Shown piece by piece: positions 52,032-60,933 of a stretch of DNA of 64,000 nt. Position 1 is the stretch's first letter. Every line of letters starts with the position of its first letter. The position numbers and the translations under genes were made by a program. This DNA comes from Alsobacter sp046349155 (GTDB lineage: Bacteria > Pseudomonadota > Alphaproteobacteria > Rhizobiales > Beijerinckiaceae): positions 1,426,001 through 1,490,000 of the forward strand of contig JAXMCW010000001.1 in the NCBI GenBank assembly GCA_046349155.1, in the 5' to 3' direction. The notes under the pieces were generated by a model. The model saw nothing but the letters and a program-made list of their open reading frames with translations, was not told where the DNA came from and did no database searches.

Positions 52032-52759
52032 TGTCGTCGATGACTTTCCGCGCATTGTCGGCGCTGCTCGTTTATCCCTCGGTCGACCTAATCGCCGCGA
52101 TCCCGGAGCTCCGCGCGGCTCTCGACGCCGACGGGCTGGTGCCTGCGGCCGAGCGCGTTGGTCTGGGGCCGCTGCTCGATGAGATTGAGGTCGGCGACAT
52201 CTACGACCTTCAGGAGGCTTACGGGCTCCTGTTCGACCGCAGCCGCGCGCTGTCGCTGCACCTCTTCGAGCATATCCACGGGGAGAGCCGCGACCGTGGC
52301 CAGGCCATGGTCGATCTGCTCTCCATGTACCAGAAGGCGGGGCTCTCGCCTCATGCGGGCGAACTGCCTGACTTCCTGCCACTCTTTCTGGAGTTCCTGT
52401 CGACGCAGCCGTTGGACGCGGCTCGTTCGCATCTCGCACAGACAGCGCACATCCTCGAGGCTATCGGCGAGCGGCTGCGGAAGCGTCGTTCCTCCTACGC
52501 CGCTATCTTCGACGCCCTCTGCGCCTTGGCGCAAGCCGAGCCGGACAGGGCGGACGTCGACGCGCTCATGCAGGGACCTGACCCCGACCCCATGGACCTC
52601 GTGGCCCTGGATGCCGCCTGGGAGGAGGAGGAGGTCCGCTTCGGCCCCGGCGCACAATCTGCCACCGGGTCCTGCTCCGGCGACGGACTGATCGCGCGCA
52701 TGCGCCACGCCCGCCGCGCCGTCCAGAACGAGACCGCCGCCACCCGTGGAGGCCAGTGA
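52031..52759 (+). CDS. narJ: Nitrate reductase molybdenum cofactor assembly chaperone
   Basis: The protein has 242 residues and belongs to the TorD/NarJ all-helical chaperones. The segment LHLFEHIHGESRDRGQAMVD and PDFLPLFLEFLS are family features. It inserts the Mo cofactor into NarG and is not part of the final enzyme. The ATG at 52031 shares one base with the narH stop. The acidic C-terminus is normal. Confidence 0.95.
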   Translation: MSSMTFRALSALLVYPSVDLIAAIPELRAALDADGLVPAAERVGLGPLLDEIEVGDIYDLQEAYGLLFDRSRALSLHLFEHIHGESRDRGQAMVDLLSMYQKAGLSPHAGELPDFLPLFLEFLSTQPLDAARSHLAQTAHILEAIGERLRKRRSSYAAIFDALCALAQAEPDRADVDALMQGPDPDPMDLVALDAAWEEEEVRFGPGAQSATGSCSGDGLIARMRHARRAVQNETAATRGGQ

Positions 52760-53484
52760 TGCAGACCCTCAATTCCATCCTGTTCGGCTGGTACCCCTAT
52801 CTCTGCCTGACCGTATTCCTCCTCGGCAGCCTGCTCCGCTACGAGCGCGAGCAGTACACATGGCGGTCGGGCTCGAGCCAGCTGCTGCGCCGCAAGCAGC
52901 TGATGTGGGGCTCGAACCTCTTTCACGTCGGCATCCTGATCATCTTTGCCGGCCATTTCGTGGGCCTGCTGACGCCGATCCAAGTCTTCGACGCGTTCGG
53001 CATCTCGCACGGCTTCAAGCAGGGCATGGCCATCGTCATCGGCGGCCTCGCCGGAATCATGTGCCTCGTGGGCATCACGCTGCTGGCCCACCGCCGGCTC
53101 TACGACCCGCGCATCCGGGCGACGTCGTCCTTCTCGGATACGGCGATCCTGCTGATGCTCTATGCACAGCTCGTGCTCGGGCTGCTCACCATCTTCGTCT
53201 CCCTCGGCCATCTCGACGGGCACGAGATGACGAAGTTCATGAGCTGGGCGCAGGGCATCCTGACGCTTCAGCCCGGCGCATCGAACTACGTGGCGGACGT
53301 CAACCCGCTCTTCAAGCTGCACCTGCTCCTGGGCATGACCATTTTCCTCGTGTTCCCCTTCACGCGTCTGGTTCACGTGTGGAGCGCACCGGTCTGGTAT
53401 CTCGGGCGCAAGGGCTATCAGGTCGTCCGCACCAGCCGGTCCCTTCCCCCGACTGGCTCTCGTCCCGTCCAACCTGCGGAGTGA
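52759..53484 (+). CDS. narI: Respiratory nitrate reductase gamma subunit (cytochrome b)
   Basis: The protein has 241 residues with five membrane helices. Haem ligands are visible as His56 and His66 (NLFHVGILIIFAGHF) and His188 and His206 (KLHLLLG and RLVHVWS), close to the E. coli positions. It oxidises quinol at the periplasmic side and passes electrons to NarH. The ATG overlaps the narJ stop by one base. Confidence 0.96.
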   Translation: MQTLNSILFGWYPYLCLTVFLLGSLLRYEREQYTWRSGSSQLLRRKQLMWGSNLFHVGILIIFAGHFVGLLTPIQVFDAFGISHGFKQGMAIVIGGLAGIMCLVGITLLAHRRLYDPRIRATSSFSDTAILLMLYAQLVLGLLTIFVSLGHLDGHEMTKFMSWAQGILTLQPGASNYVADVNPLFKLHLLLGMTIFLVFPFTRLVHVWSAPVWYLGRKGYQVVRTSRSLPPTGSRPVQPAE

Positions 53485-53489
53485 TCGTC

Positions 53490-54317
53490 ATGAGCTGCGG
53501 CGTTCAGTCGGTTGCCCCGTCGCGCAAGATCGTCAGCGTCAATGGCAAGGTCATCCCGCGCGATGCGATTGCGCGGGAGACGCAGCACCATCCATCCCCG
53601 CGACCGGCCGAGGCTTGGCAGCACGCGGCCAGGGCCCTCGTCATTCGCGAGTTGCTCCTCCAGGAAGCGGAGCGGCTGCAAGTCGACGGGGAGCCGATCA
53701 CGGACGACGCTGGTCGCAGGGAGACGTCGGAGGAAGCCCGTGTGCGGCTGCTCCTCGAGAAGGAGGTGCACACGCCTCTTCCCGACGACGAGACCTGCCG
53801 CCGATACTACGACCGCAACAGGCAGCGGTTCCGGACATCAGACCTGTACGAGGCGGCCCACATCCTGCTGCCTGCAGCGCCGGGCGACCCCACATCGCTT
53901 GCCAAGGCCAGGCTCGCGGCAGAGGGCATCATTGCTGCCCTGCTCGAAGACCCTGATCGCTTCGAGGATCTCGCGCGCTCAACGTCGGCCTGCCCAAGCG
54001 CTGCCCAAGGCGGAAACCTCGGACAGCTAGGCCGCGGTCAGACCACGCCGGAGTTCGACCAGGCACTGGCGAGCATGCAGGAGGGCGAAATTACCGCGGC
54101 GCCCGTGCAGTCCCGGTACGGCCTGCACGTCATTCGCCTCGAGAGGAAGATCGCAGGGCGCGAGTTGCCCTTCGAAGCCGTTCGCGAGCGAATCGCGCGC
54201 TATCTCTCCGAGGCCGTCACGAGGCGCGCCCTCGCGCAATATGTCGCTATCCTCGCCGGCCGCGCCGACGTCGTCGGGATCGAATTCCAAGCGCCAACTG
54301 GCAACCTCGTGCAGTAG
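53490..54317 (+). CDS. Peptidyl-prolyl cis-trans isomerase, parvulin (PpiC/NifM) type
   Basis: The protein has 275 residues. A central to C-terminal parvulin domain is marked by AAHILLPAAPGD, QGGNLGQLGRGQTTPEFDQAL and SRYGLHVIRLERK. There is no signal peptide, so it acts in the cytoplasm, as expected for a protein that helps the Nar subunits fold. A PpiC-type gene in the same position is known in the nar operon of Pseudomonas. It lies 5 nt after narI. Confidence 0.92.
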   Translation: MSCGVQSVAPSRKIVSVNGKVIPRDAIARETQHHPSPRPAEAWQHAARALVIRELLLQEAERLQVDGEPITDDAGRRETSEEARVRLLLEKEVHTPLPDDETCRRYYDRNRQRFRTSDLYEAAHILLPAAPGDPTSLAKARLAAEGIIAALLEDPDRFEDLARSTSACPSAAQGGNLGQLGRGQTTPEFDQALASMQEGEITAAPVQSRYGLHVIRLERKIAGRELPFEAVRERIARYLSEAVTRRALAQYVAILAGRADVVGIEFQAPTGNLVQ

Positions 54318-54327
54318 GAGAGCCGCG

Positions 54328-54660
54328 ATGAACCTCGGCGACATCATTCGGCTCCTGGACGATGAAGTGGCGGCGCCAGATGCCCTCGCCAGGTCCGCCG
54401 ACCTCGGGCTCGTGGCGGCTGTGACCGACATGGCCCATCGTTATGACGAATCCCTTGGCGAATACGTCGCAGGTGCCGTGCGACGCTTCGCCAATGGAGC
54501 GTCAGACGAGGACTGGCTCGCAGTCATGAACGCCCTGGAGCGGACGGGAGAACCGGCGCAGACCTGTCTCACCGCGATGGTCAATTGGTCCCTGTCGAAG
54601 GACGGCCAGCAGGCGGCTCAGACCCAGGCCTGCGGATGTGGCGGAGGTCACTGCGGATGA
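54328..54660 (+). CDS. Small nar-operon protein with Cys/Gly-rich C-terminus
   Basis: The protein has 110 residues, helical, ending in QACGCGGGHCG, a possible metal-binding tail. The ATG has TAGGAG upstream and the stop overlaps the next gene. I do not recognise a family. Its position suggests an accessory role in nitrate reductase assembly or metal supply. Confidence 0.7.
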   Translation: MNLGDIIRLLDDEVAAPDALARSADLGLVAAVTDMAHRYDESLGEYVAGAVRRFANGASDEDWLAVMNALERTGEPAQTCLTAMVNWSLSKDGQQAAQTQACGCGGGHCG

Positions 54661-55205
54661 CGAACGTTCAGTACGCGAGTTCAGGCACGGTCGTCGACAC
54701 GGCTGCCGTTCTCGCTCTCGTCTACGACCACGGTCCCACGTTCGATCTCGCGATAGCCGATATCGTCCGCGAGTTGAAGCAGCGTGGGTTGAGGCTTGCA
54801 GGGATCTCTCAGACCAATTTGCCGCGCGAGGGGCGTGTCCGGTGCGACATGATGGTGGAAGAGCTTTCGTCGGGCCACAGGCTCAAGATCTCGGAAGACA
54901 GGGGCAGCGGGGCCCATGGTTGTCGGCTCGATCTTTCTGCGATGGCTGAAGCCGTGGCTCTGGTCGAACAGGCGCTCGAAACTTCTGTTGACCTCTTGGT
55001 GCTCAACAAGTTCGGCAAGGAAGAGGCGGAAGGACGCGGGTTCCGGAATTCGATGGCAACGTCCATCGAGCGAGGAATACCTGTTCTTGTCGGAGTTCCT
55101 CAGCGCAATCTTGCAGCATTCCGCGCATTCTGTGGTGGAATTGCGGTCGAACGTGAAGCCGCTTCATCTACTGTTTCGGACTGGGTCGACAGTAATTCAC
55201 TCTGA
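54657..55205 (+). CDS. DUF2478 protein (possible molybdenum-related NTPase)
   Basis: The protein has 182 residues. It resembles DUF2478, a family related to P-loop nucleotide-binding proteins and often encoded with molybdate or nitrate reductase genes. Features include VLALVYDHGPTFDLAIADIV near the N-terminus and DLLVLNKFGKEEAEGRGFRN, which carries the conserved NKFG motif. It overlaps the preceding gene by four bases and is the last gene of the nar operon. Confidence 0.8.
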   Translation: MTNVQYASSGTVVDTAAVLALVYDHGPTFDLAIADIVRELKQRGLRLAGISQTNLPREGRVRCDMMVEELSSGHRLKISEDRGSGAHGCRLDLSAMAEAVALVEQALETSVDLLVLNKFGKEEAEGRGFRNSMATSIERGIPVLVGVPQRNLAAFRAFCGGIAVEREAASSTVSDWVDSNSL

Positions 55206-55314
55206 AATCGAAGCGGTATAAAATTCATCAGACGCAATATATTGTTAAAAATGATATCAGAAAGCGCCATATTTTATCAGATTGACCGCCCGAATCCAAA
55301 AAGCGAGCTTCACG

Positions 55315-55545
55315 ATGAGCATGCGCATCCTTCTAGGGCGGTCTACAGAAGAGCGAATATTTCTGGAATTTGTATATGCAACTGGCGTGGCTCGCTTGAA
55401 CCTTCCTCGTATGCTGTTCGTCCCACCCAGTCTTTCTGACGAAAAGGTGGCAAGTCTCGAACTTGAATTATTTCTTGACTCAATTGCCGAGTTTCTAGCC
55501 AAGCATGGAAAAATTCAAAAGAAGTCCAATGGAACTACATCATAG
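55315..55545 (+). CDS. Possible small protein in AT-rich gap
   Basis: The frame has 76 codons starting MSMRILLGRSTEERIFLEF, with an amphipathic, acidic C-terminal helix. The ATG has no clear ribosome site, and a TTG further upstream is also possible. The DNA is AT-rich and unlike the nar operon, which suggests acquisition from elsewhere. The rest of the gap 55206-55650 shows no gene. Confidence 0.4.
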   Translation: MSMRILLGRSTEERIFLEFVYATGVARLNLPRMLFVPPSLSDEKVASLELELFLDSIAEFLAKHGKIQKKSNGTTS

Positions 55546-55650
55546 AGTACCATAAAATTCAATGGTTGATGCATGCATCAAAATACTCAAACGAATAATA
55601 ATATCGAATTTATGATTTCAGCATTGTAAGTTAGCTCGGAGGAAGAGGCC

Positions 55651-56184
55651 TTGGATACACCAATTCCATCGAACGAGCGGCGTCGGCTGGAGCAGCTGAC
55701 CGCATTGGATATTCTCGATACCGAGCCGAGCCCAGGGTTCGACCGTGTCTGCACGCTCGCTCAGGAATTTTTCAAGGTCAGCGCAGCGATGGTTTCATTT
55801 GTCGACACCGATCGCCAATGGTTCAAAGCAAAAATCGGCACCGAACTTACCGGGAGTACACGGTCCGCAGCGTTCTGTGCGCATACAATTATGGCCGATG
55901 AAATTTTGGTTGTAAGAGATGCGCTGGCTGATCCTCGTTTCGCATCGAGTCCAATTGTGACAGGAGAGCCATGGATTCGGTTTTACGCCGGTGCTCCTAT
56001 TATGCTCTCTCCCGGCATACGGCTCGGAGCTGTGTGCATTGTAGATCGAAGGCCGCGTACACTCGATACCTCGGGCAGGGCTGTTCTGAAGCAACTCGCC
56101 GAAGTTGCGATTTCTGAACTTAGGCTAATCCTAGCCGCACGTGCTTATTTTAGAAGAGGCTTTGCAAATGGTGGGCGCAGCTGA
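55651..56184 (+). CDS. GAF-domain protein
   Basis: The protein has 177 residues with a single GAF domain covering most of it (AAMVSFVDTDRQWFKAKIG, then FCAHTIM and IRFYAGAPIMLSPGIRLG). It starts at TTG 55651, preceded by GGAGGAAGAGG. Such N-terminal GAF sensors usually sit in front of kinase or cyclase domains, and here the output domain is missing, so it may be a fragment or a stand-alone sensor. Its codon use is less GC-rich than that of the nar genes. Confidence 0.8.
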   Translation: MDTPIPSNERRRLEQLTALDILDTEPSPGFDRVCTLAQEFFKVSAAMVSFVDTDRQWFKAKIGTELTGSTRSAAFCAHTIMADEILVVRDALADPRFASSPIVTGEPWIRFYAGAPIMLSPGIRLGAVCIVDRRPRTLDTSGRAVLKQLAEVAISELRLILAARAYFRRGFANGGRS

Positions 56185-56587
56185 ATAAAAATTATAAAGT
56201 TATTGGATTTAACGATTAAAAATCGTATTATTAAAACTTAATTTTTACAAATTTTAATGTAATAATGTATCGTTTAATCTGCATTGAATACTAGTACGCG
56301 GCTATGATCCAACTCGGACCTGGAAATTGGATGGCGCGCCCGGCTAGACCTGCCTCTGGCTGTGTGAAAACTAACTGGTAAGGTAGGGTTCTCAGGCCGA
56401 TGTGCGGGAGGATCCAATGGGTCGTTTCGCCGAAGAGGCTGGTCAGTCTGCCTCACACCGCGTTCCACCACGCAGCTACTACCCCGGTACGCTCCCTGCA
56501 TGGCAATCTCTGTCAAGTGGTCCTGGCTCTGTGCCTGCCGTCGAACACCGCGCGATTTTGACACGACCAAGACCCAAGGCGAACGTC
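56185..56587. other. Gap between the GAF gene and nasA
   Basis: The first 90 nt are very AT-rich. The rest is GC-normal and has only weak open frames on either strand, none with a ribosome site or family resemblance. This is where the plus-strand block meets the minus-strand nas operon. I see no clear terminator. Confidence 0.4.
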
Positions 56588-59311
56588 CTAGAGGTCCGCT
56601 TGTGAGAACGTTGGCTGCGGAGAATTCCGGTCGCGTGCGCCGGTTGTCCCCTTGGTTCTGAGCAGTTGCTTGAGTTCGGGTATGCAGGACCCGCAATTGC
56701 TTCCAGCTTTCGAAGCCGCCGTGAGCGCGTCCAGGGAGTGAGCCCCCGCCGCAATGGATGTCTCGATTGTCGCCTGCGACACGCCAAAGCACGCGCAGAC
56801 CTGCCGGTCCGGGGTCGATGCCGATCCGGCGTCGCGTCCAGCAAGCAGGATCAGGCGGTCAAAGGCCGTGAGGGAGGGGGCCGTCCAGAAGCGCCGCAGC
56901 GTCGGCCAGCTAGGCAACTCATCTGCCTCCCCGGGGTAGACAAAGGCGACGGTCGCGAGACGGTCGCCCGCGAAGGCCGCCATGCGGCGCTGGCCGCGCG
57001 CGGCGTCTGCATAGTCGATCCGCTCTCCACTGGGCAGAAGCGCCGCCAGCGCGTCCGCGACCTCGGGGGCGGGCCGGTCCGACGCGAAGGTCGCGAGGAA
57101 GCCAGCCTCGACCGCCTTCCACGCCCAGGCGAGGCAGGCCGGCAGGGGGAAGCGCTGCGCGGCGAGCACGACGCCGCTGGCGCGCACCTCGGCGGGAGCG
57201 ACGGTCACGGCAGTCGCCTTGAGGTCCGGCTGGCCGGAGATGGGGTCCACGCGGTCGTTCACCAGCGCCCCGATGCGCGCGCCGCCGGCCGTCTCGTCGC
57301 TCCAATGGATGGGGGCGAAGACCTCGCCCTGACGTTGGCTGGCGGTCACGTGGACGCGCAGGACGGCGCTTCCGTGGAGGGACGACACGAGCGCAAGTCC
57401 GCCCTCCGTGAGACCGGCTGCTGCGGCGTCGGAGGGATGCATGTCGAGCCTGGGGGCCGGGCTGTGGCCGGCGAGCCGCGGCGACAAGCCCGTCCGGGTC
57501 ATCGTATGCCACTGGTCGCGTACCCGGCCCGTGCTGAGCAGCAGCGGGAATGCAGTCGGCCGCGCCGGCGAGGCAGGGTCGGCGACTGCGACGAAGCAGG
57601 CGCGGCGATCGGGCGTGAAGAAGCCGCCCTCTCCGAACATGCGGGTGGCGCCTGACCCGGCTGCCCGCAGGGGCCATTGCGCCGGCTCCAGCCGGTCGTA
57701 GTCCGCTTCGGCGAGGTCCGCCAATCCCCCGATGTCGAAGTTGCGGCGGCCATCATTCTCGAAGGCGGACAGAGCCGCGTGCTCGGCAAAGATGGAGGCG
57801 GGTCCATCGAACGAGAACGCTGCGCCGTGGCCGAGCCTGCGCGCGACCTGCTGGACGATCCACCAGTCCGGCCGCGCCTCGCCCGGCAGCGGCAAGAAGG
57901 CGCGCTGCCGGCTGATGCGCCGCTCGGAGTTGGTGACGGTGCCATCCTTCTCGCCCCAGGCGGCCGCGGTCAGCAGCACGTGGGGCTTGCAGCCCAGCGT
58001 GTCGTTTCCCGCCACGTTCTCGGAAACGACGAGCAGATCCAGTCCGGCGAGCGCTTCGCAGACGCCGTCGGCGCGCGGCAGGCTCACGGCCGGGTTGGTC
58101 CCCATCACCCAGAGCGCCTTGATCTCCCCGCGTGCGATCGCGTCGAACAGCGCGACGGCCTTGAGGCCCTCGCGCTCGGGAACCCGCTGCGCGCCCCAGA
58201 AGCGGCCGACCCGGTCGCGCGCCTCGGGCGAGAAGTCCATATGGGCGGCAAGTTGGTTGGCGAGTCCGCCCACCTCGCGCCCGCCCATGGCGTTAGGCTG
58301 GCCGGTCAGCGAGAAGGGCCCCATGCCGGGACGCCCGATGCGGCCCGTGGCGAGGTGAACGTTGAGGATGGCGTTGACCTTGTCGGTGCCCCCCGCCGAC
58401 TGGTTCACACCCTGCGAGAAGAGCGTGACCGCTCGCGGCGTGTCCGCGAAGAGGGCGTAGAAGGCGGCGACCTTCCCAGCGGGGAGACCCGTTCGCTCCG
58501 CGACCCTGTTCGGGGTCGGCGCGAGGACGCGAGCCTGTGCGACGGCCTCTGCGAAGCCCCGGGTATGGTCGCGGACGAAGCCATCGTCGACGGCGCGGGA
58601 ATCGGCGAGATGGACCAGCAGGCCGGCGAAGAGGATGGCGTCCGTACCCGGCGCCACAGGCAGGTGGAGGTCCGCCTCCTCCGCGGTTGCGGAGGCGCGG
58701 GGATCGATCACGACGAGCCGTGCGCCGCGGGCGGCGCGGTTGGCCTGCATGCGCTGGAACAAAACGGGATGGCACCACGCCGCGTTCGAGCCGACAAGCA
58801 CCAGGATATCGGCTTCGTCCAGGTCCTCGTAGCAGCCGGGCACGGTATCCGAACCGAAGGCGCGCCGATGCCCAGCCACGGACGAAGCCATGCAGAGGCG
58901 AGAATTAGTGTCGACGTTGGCTGAGCCGATGAAGCCCTTCATCAGCTTGTTGGCGACATAGTAGTCCTCGGTCAGCAGTTGGCCCGAGAGGTAGAAGGCG
59001 ACGGCGTCCGGTCCGTGCGCGTCGACGATGCGGCGCAGGCCGTCCGCCACGCGGTCGAGGGCCTCGTCCCAACCGGCGCGGCGCAGCGCCCCGCCCTCGC
59101 GCACCATGGGGTGCAGCAGCCGGGTGGACAGTCCCAGGGTCTCGCCCAGCGCGGACCCCTTGGAGCACAGGCGGCCCTTGTTGGCGGGGTGCTGGGGATC
59201 CCCGGCGATCTCCGCCCCGCCCTGGCCATCGGGCGTCGCGAGCACGCCGCATCCCACGCCGCAATAGGGGCAGGTCGTGCGGATGGCGGGCCGGGGCGCG
59301 GGCGCGTTCAT
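56588..59311 (-). CDS. nasA: Assimilatory nitrate reductase catalytic subunit
   Basis: The protein has 907 residues. The N-terminal 4Fe-4S site is TCPYCGVGCGVL with a later Cys (GRLCSKGS), giving C14, C17, C21 and C49. The Mo-ligand Cys is in NSRLCMASS. A C-terminal BFD-like 2Fe-2S domain (VCACFGVSQATI, then NCGSCIPEL) is present, as in NasA-type enzymes. It reduces nitrate to nitrite in the cytoplasm. The ATG at 59311 shares one base with the stop of the flavoprotein gene. Confidence 0.94.
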   Translation of the reverse strand: MNAPAPRPAIRTTCPYCGVGCGVLATPDGQGGAEIAGDPQHPANKGRLCSKGSALGETLGLSTRLLHPMVREGGALRRAGWDEALDRVADGLRRIVDAHGPDAVAFYLSGQLLTEDYYVANKLMKGFIGSANVDTNSRLCMASSVAGHRRAFGSDTVPGCYEDLDEADILVLVGSNAAWCHPVLFQRMQANRAARGARLVVIDPRASATAEEADLHLPVAPGTDAILFAGLLVHLADSRAVDDGFVRDHTRGFAEAVAQARVLAPTPNRVAERTGLPAGKVAAFYALFADTPRAVTLFSQGVNQSAGGTDKVNAILNVHLATGRIGRPGMGPFSLTGQPNAMGGREVGGLANQLAAHMDFSPEARDRVGRFWGAQRVPEREGLKAVALFDAIARGEIKALWVMGTNPAVSLPRADGVCEALAGLDLLVVSENVAGNDTLGCKPHVLLTAAAWGEKDGTVTNSERRISRQRAFLPLPGEARPDWWIVQQVARRLGHGAAFSFDGPASIFAEHAALSAFENDGRRNFDIGGLADLAEADYDRLEPAQWPLRAAGSGATRMFGEGGFFTPDRRACFVAVADPASPARPTAFPLLLSTGRVRDQWHTMTRTGLSPRLAGHSPAPRLDMHPSDAAAAGLTEGGLALVSSLHGSAVLRVHVTASQRQGEVFAPIHWSDETAGGARIGALVNDRVDPISGQPDLKATAVTVAPAEVRASGVVLAAQRFPLPACLAWAWKAVEAGFLATFASDRPAPEVADALAALLPSGERIDYADAARGQRRMAAFAGDRLATVAFVYPGEADELPSWPTLRRFWTAPSLTAFDRLILLAGRDAGSASTPDRQVCACFGVSQATIETSIAAGAHSLDALTAASKAGSNCGSCIPELKQLLRTKGTTGARDRNSPQPTFSQADL

Positions 59312-60933
59312 CAGTAGACGTCCGCCTGGTAGCGGCCCTCGGCCTTGAGCGCGGCGAGCCGGGCGCGGCCCTCCTCCGTGGAGCCCGCGCCTTGGGCGGC
59401 GAGGACGTCGGACAGCGCCGCCTCGACGTCCTTGGCCATGCGGCTGGCGTCTCCGCAGACATAGACATGCGCGCCGTCCGCGATCCAACGGGCCAGTTCC
59501 TCGCCCTCCTGACGCATGCGATCCTGCACGTAGACCTTGCCGGCTCCATCGCGCGACCATGCGGTGGAGAGCCGCGCGAGGGTGCCGCGGGCCTGGAACG
59601 CCTCAATCTCGTCGCGGTAGAAGAAGTCCGTCGCCTCGTGCTGGTGCCCGAAGAAGAGCCAGGAGGGCCCCGGTGCCTGAATGGCCATCCGCTCCTGCAG
59701 GAAGGCACGGAACGGAGCGATGCCGGTGCCCGGGCCGATCATGATGACGGGCCGGCTCGGGTCCTGCGGCAGGCCGAAGGCATGGGCCTTCTGCACGTAC
59801 ACGCGTGTCGGGTCGCCGGGCTGCACCCGGTCGGCGAGGAAGGTGGAGGCCACGCCCAGCCGCAGCCGGTCCTCCATCCTGTAGCGCACGACGTCGACGG
59901 TCAGGCTGACGCGGCCGGGATTGGCGTGGGGCGAGGACGAGATCGAGTAGAGGCGGGGCTGCAGCGGCTCAAGCGCCTCGACGAAGCGGTAGGCGTCGGG
60001 CGCGAGGTGGGGGAATTTCTGCAGGGCTGCGAGCACGTCGAGACCCTCGGCCCCGTCCCCCTCGGCCATGCGCTCAAGCCGCGCGCGCTCCTTGGCGTCC
60101 GGCGTGCAGGCGGCGAGAAGCGTGAAGAGGGCGTCGGGGGCAGGCGACAGCGCCTTGGCGTGCGCGAGCCAGTCGCCCAGGCTGCGCGTCTGCCCTTCCG
60201 CCGTGATCGGCTCCGCGAGCGGGATGCCGAGATGCCTGCCGATCGCCTTGACGAGAGCGACCGGGTTGTTGGGGAACACGCCGAAGGCATCGCCCGGCTT
60301 GTAGCCGATCCCGCTTCGGGCGAGGTCGAACTCGATGTGATGGGTCTCCTTGGCCGAGCCGTCCCCGGTCAGGCGGCGGCGGGAGTGGAAGAGCGCCGGA
60401 ACCGGCGTGTCCCTCGAATAGCCGCGGCTCTCCGGGGGCACCTCCGGCGTGACCGTTGCCGTACTGACGACAGCCGGGGCAGCAGGCGCTTCACCAAGCT
60501 CCTCGGCCAGCTTCTTCAGCATCCGCGCGGTGTCCTTGCCGCCGGGCGCGCACAGGTTCAGCCGCTTCTCTGCGCCGCTCGCGATGGCCACGGAATAGGT
60601 CTCGCAGAGGTAGCCGCACTGGCCGCAATCCTGCTGGGCCATCGCCGCCATCATGCGGCGGGCGAGCGGCCGTCCCTGCGCGAGCGTCATCCGCTCGTCG
60701 AGCGGCAGAGTCTGGTCGTGCCACGGCGCGCCGTCGTCCTCCTCCGCCAGAGCGGACGAGGCCGGCGCCAGGAGAGCCACGCCTTCCGCTCCGCTGATCG
60801 GCGTGGCGGACGCCGCGTCGAGGGACAGGAGGCCGGCGAAGAAGCCGTTGAGCCAGGAGCGCTGCTCGGGGCTGAACGGCGCGTTGTCGGGCAGAATGGG
60901 GGCGATGCGAGGGACGCCGGGCAGCATGGTCAT
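59311..60933 (-). CDS. Flavoprotein reductase with N-terminal Fe-S domain and FAD/NADPH domains (electron donor for nitrate/nitrite reduction)
   Basis: The protein has 540 residues. It starts with a segment carrying QDCGQCGYLCETYSVAI and a later Cys (NLCAPGG), an Fe-S site of the RnfB/HCP kind. The CysJ-type FAD module (QPRLYSISSSPH) and NADPH module (MIGPGTGIAPFRAFLQER, then VYVCGDASRMAKDVE) follow. No flavodoxin domain is present. It should pass electrons from NADPH to NasA or to the nitrite reductase. It overlaps the nitrite reductase gene by four bases. Confidence 0.85.
   Translation of the reverse strand: MTMLPGVPRIAPILPDNAPFSPEQRSWLNGFFAGLLSLDAASATPISGAEGVALLAPASSALAEEDDGAPWHDQTLPLDERMTLAQGRPLARRMMAAMAQQDCGQCGYLCETYSVAIASGAEKRLNLCAPGGKDTARMLKKLAEELGEAPAAPAVVSTATVTPEVPPESRGYSRDTPVPALFHSRRRLTGDGSAKETHHIEFDLARSGIGYKPGDAFGVFPNNPVALVKAIGRHLGIPLAEPITAEGQTRSLGDWLAHAKALSPAPDALFTLLAACTPDAKERARLERMAEGDGAEGLDVLAALQKFPHLAPDAYRFVEALEPLQPRLYSISSSPHANPGRVSLTVDVVRYRMEDRLRLGVASTFLADRVQPGDPTRVYVQKAHAFGLPQDPSRPVIMIGPGTGIAPFRAFLQERMAIQAPGPSWLFFGHQHEATDFFYRDEIEAFQARGTLARLSTAWSRDGAGKVYVQDRMRQEGEELARWIADGAHVYVCGDASRMAKDVEAALSDVLAAQGAGSTEEGRARLAALKAEGRYQADVY

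Noticed and set aside
56402..56605. A 67-codon plus-strand frame
   Set aside because: There is no ribosome site or family, and it overlaps the end of nasA.
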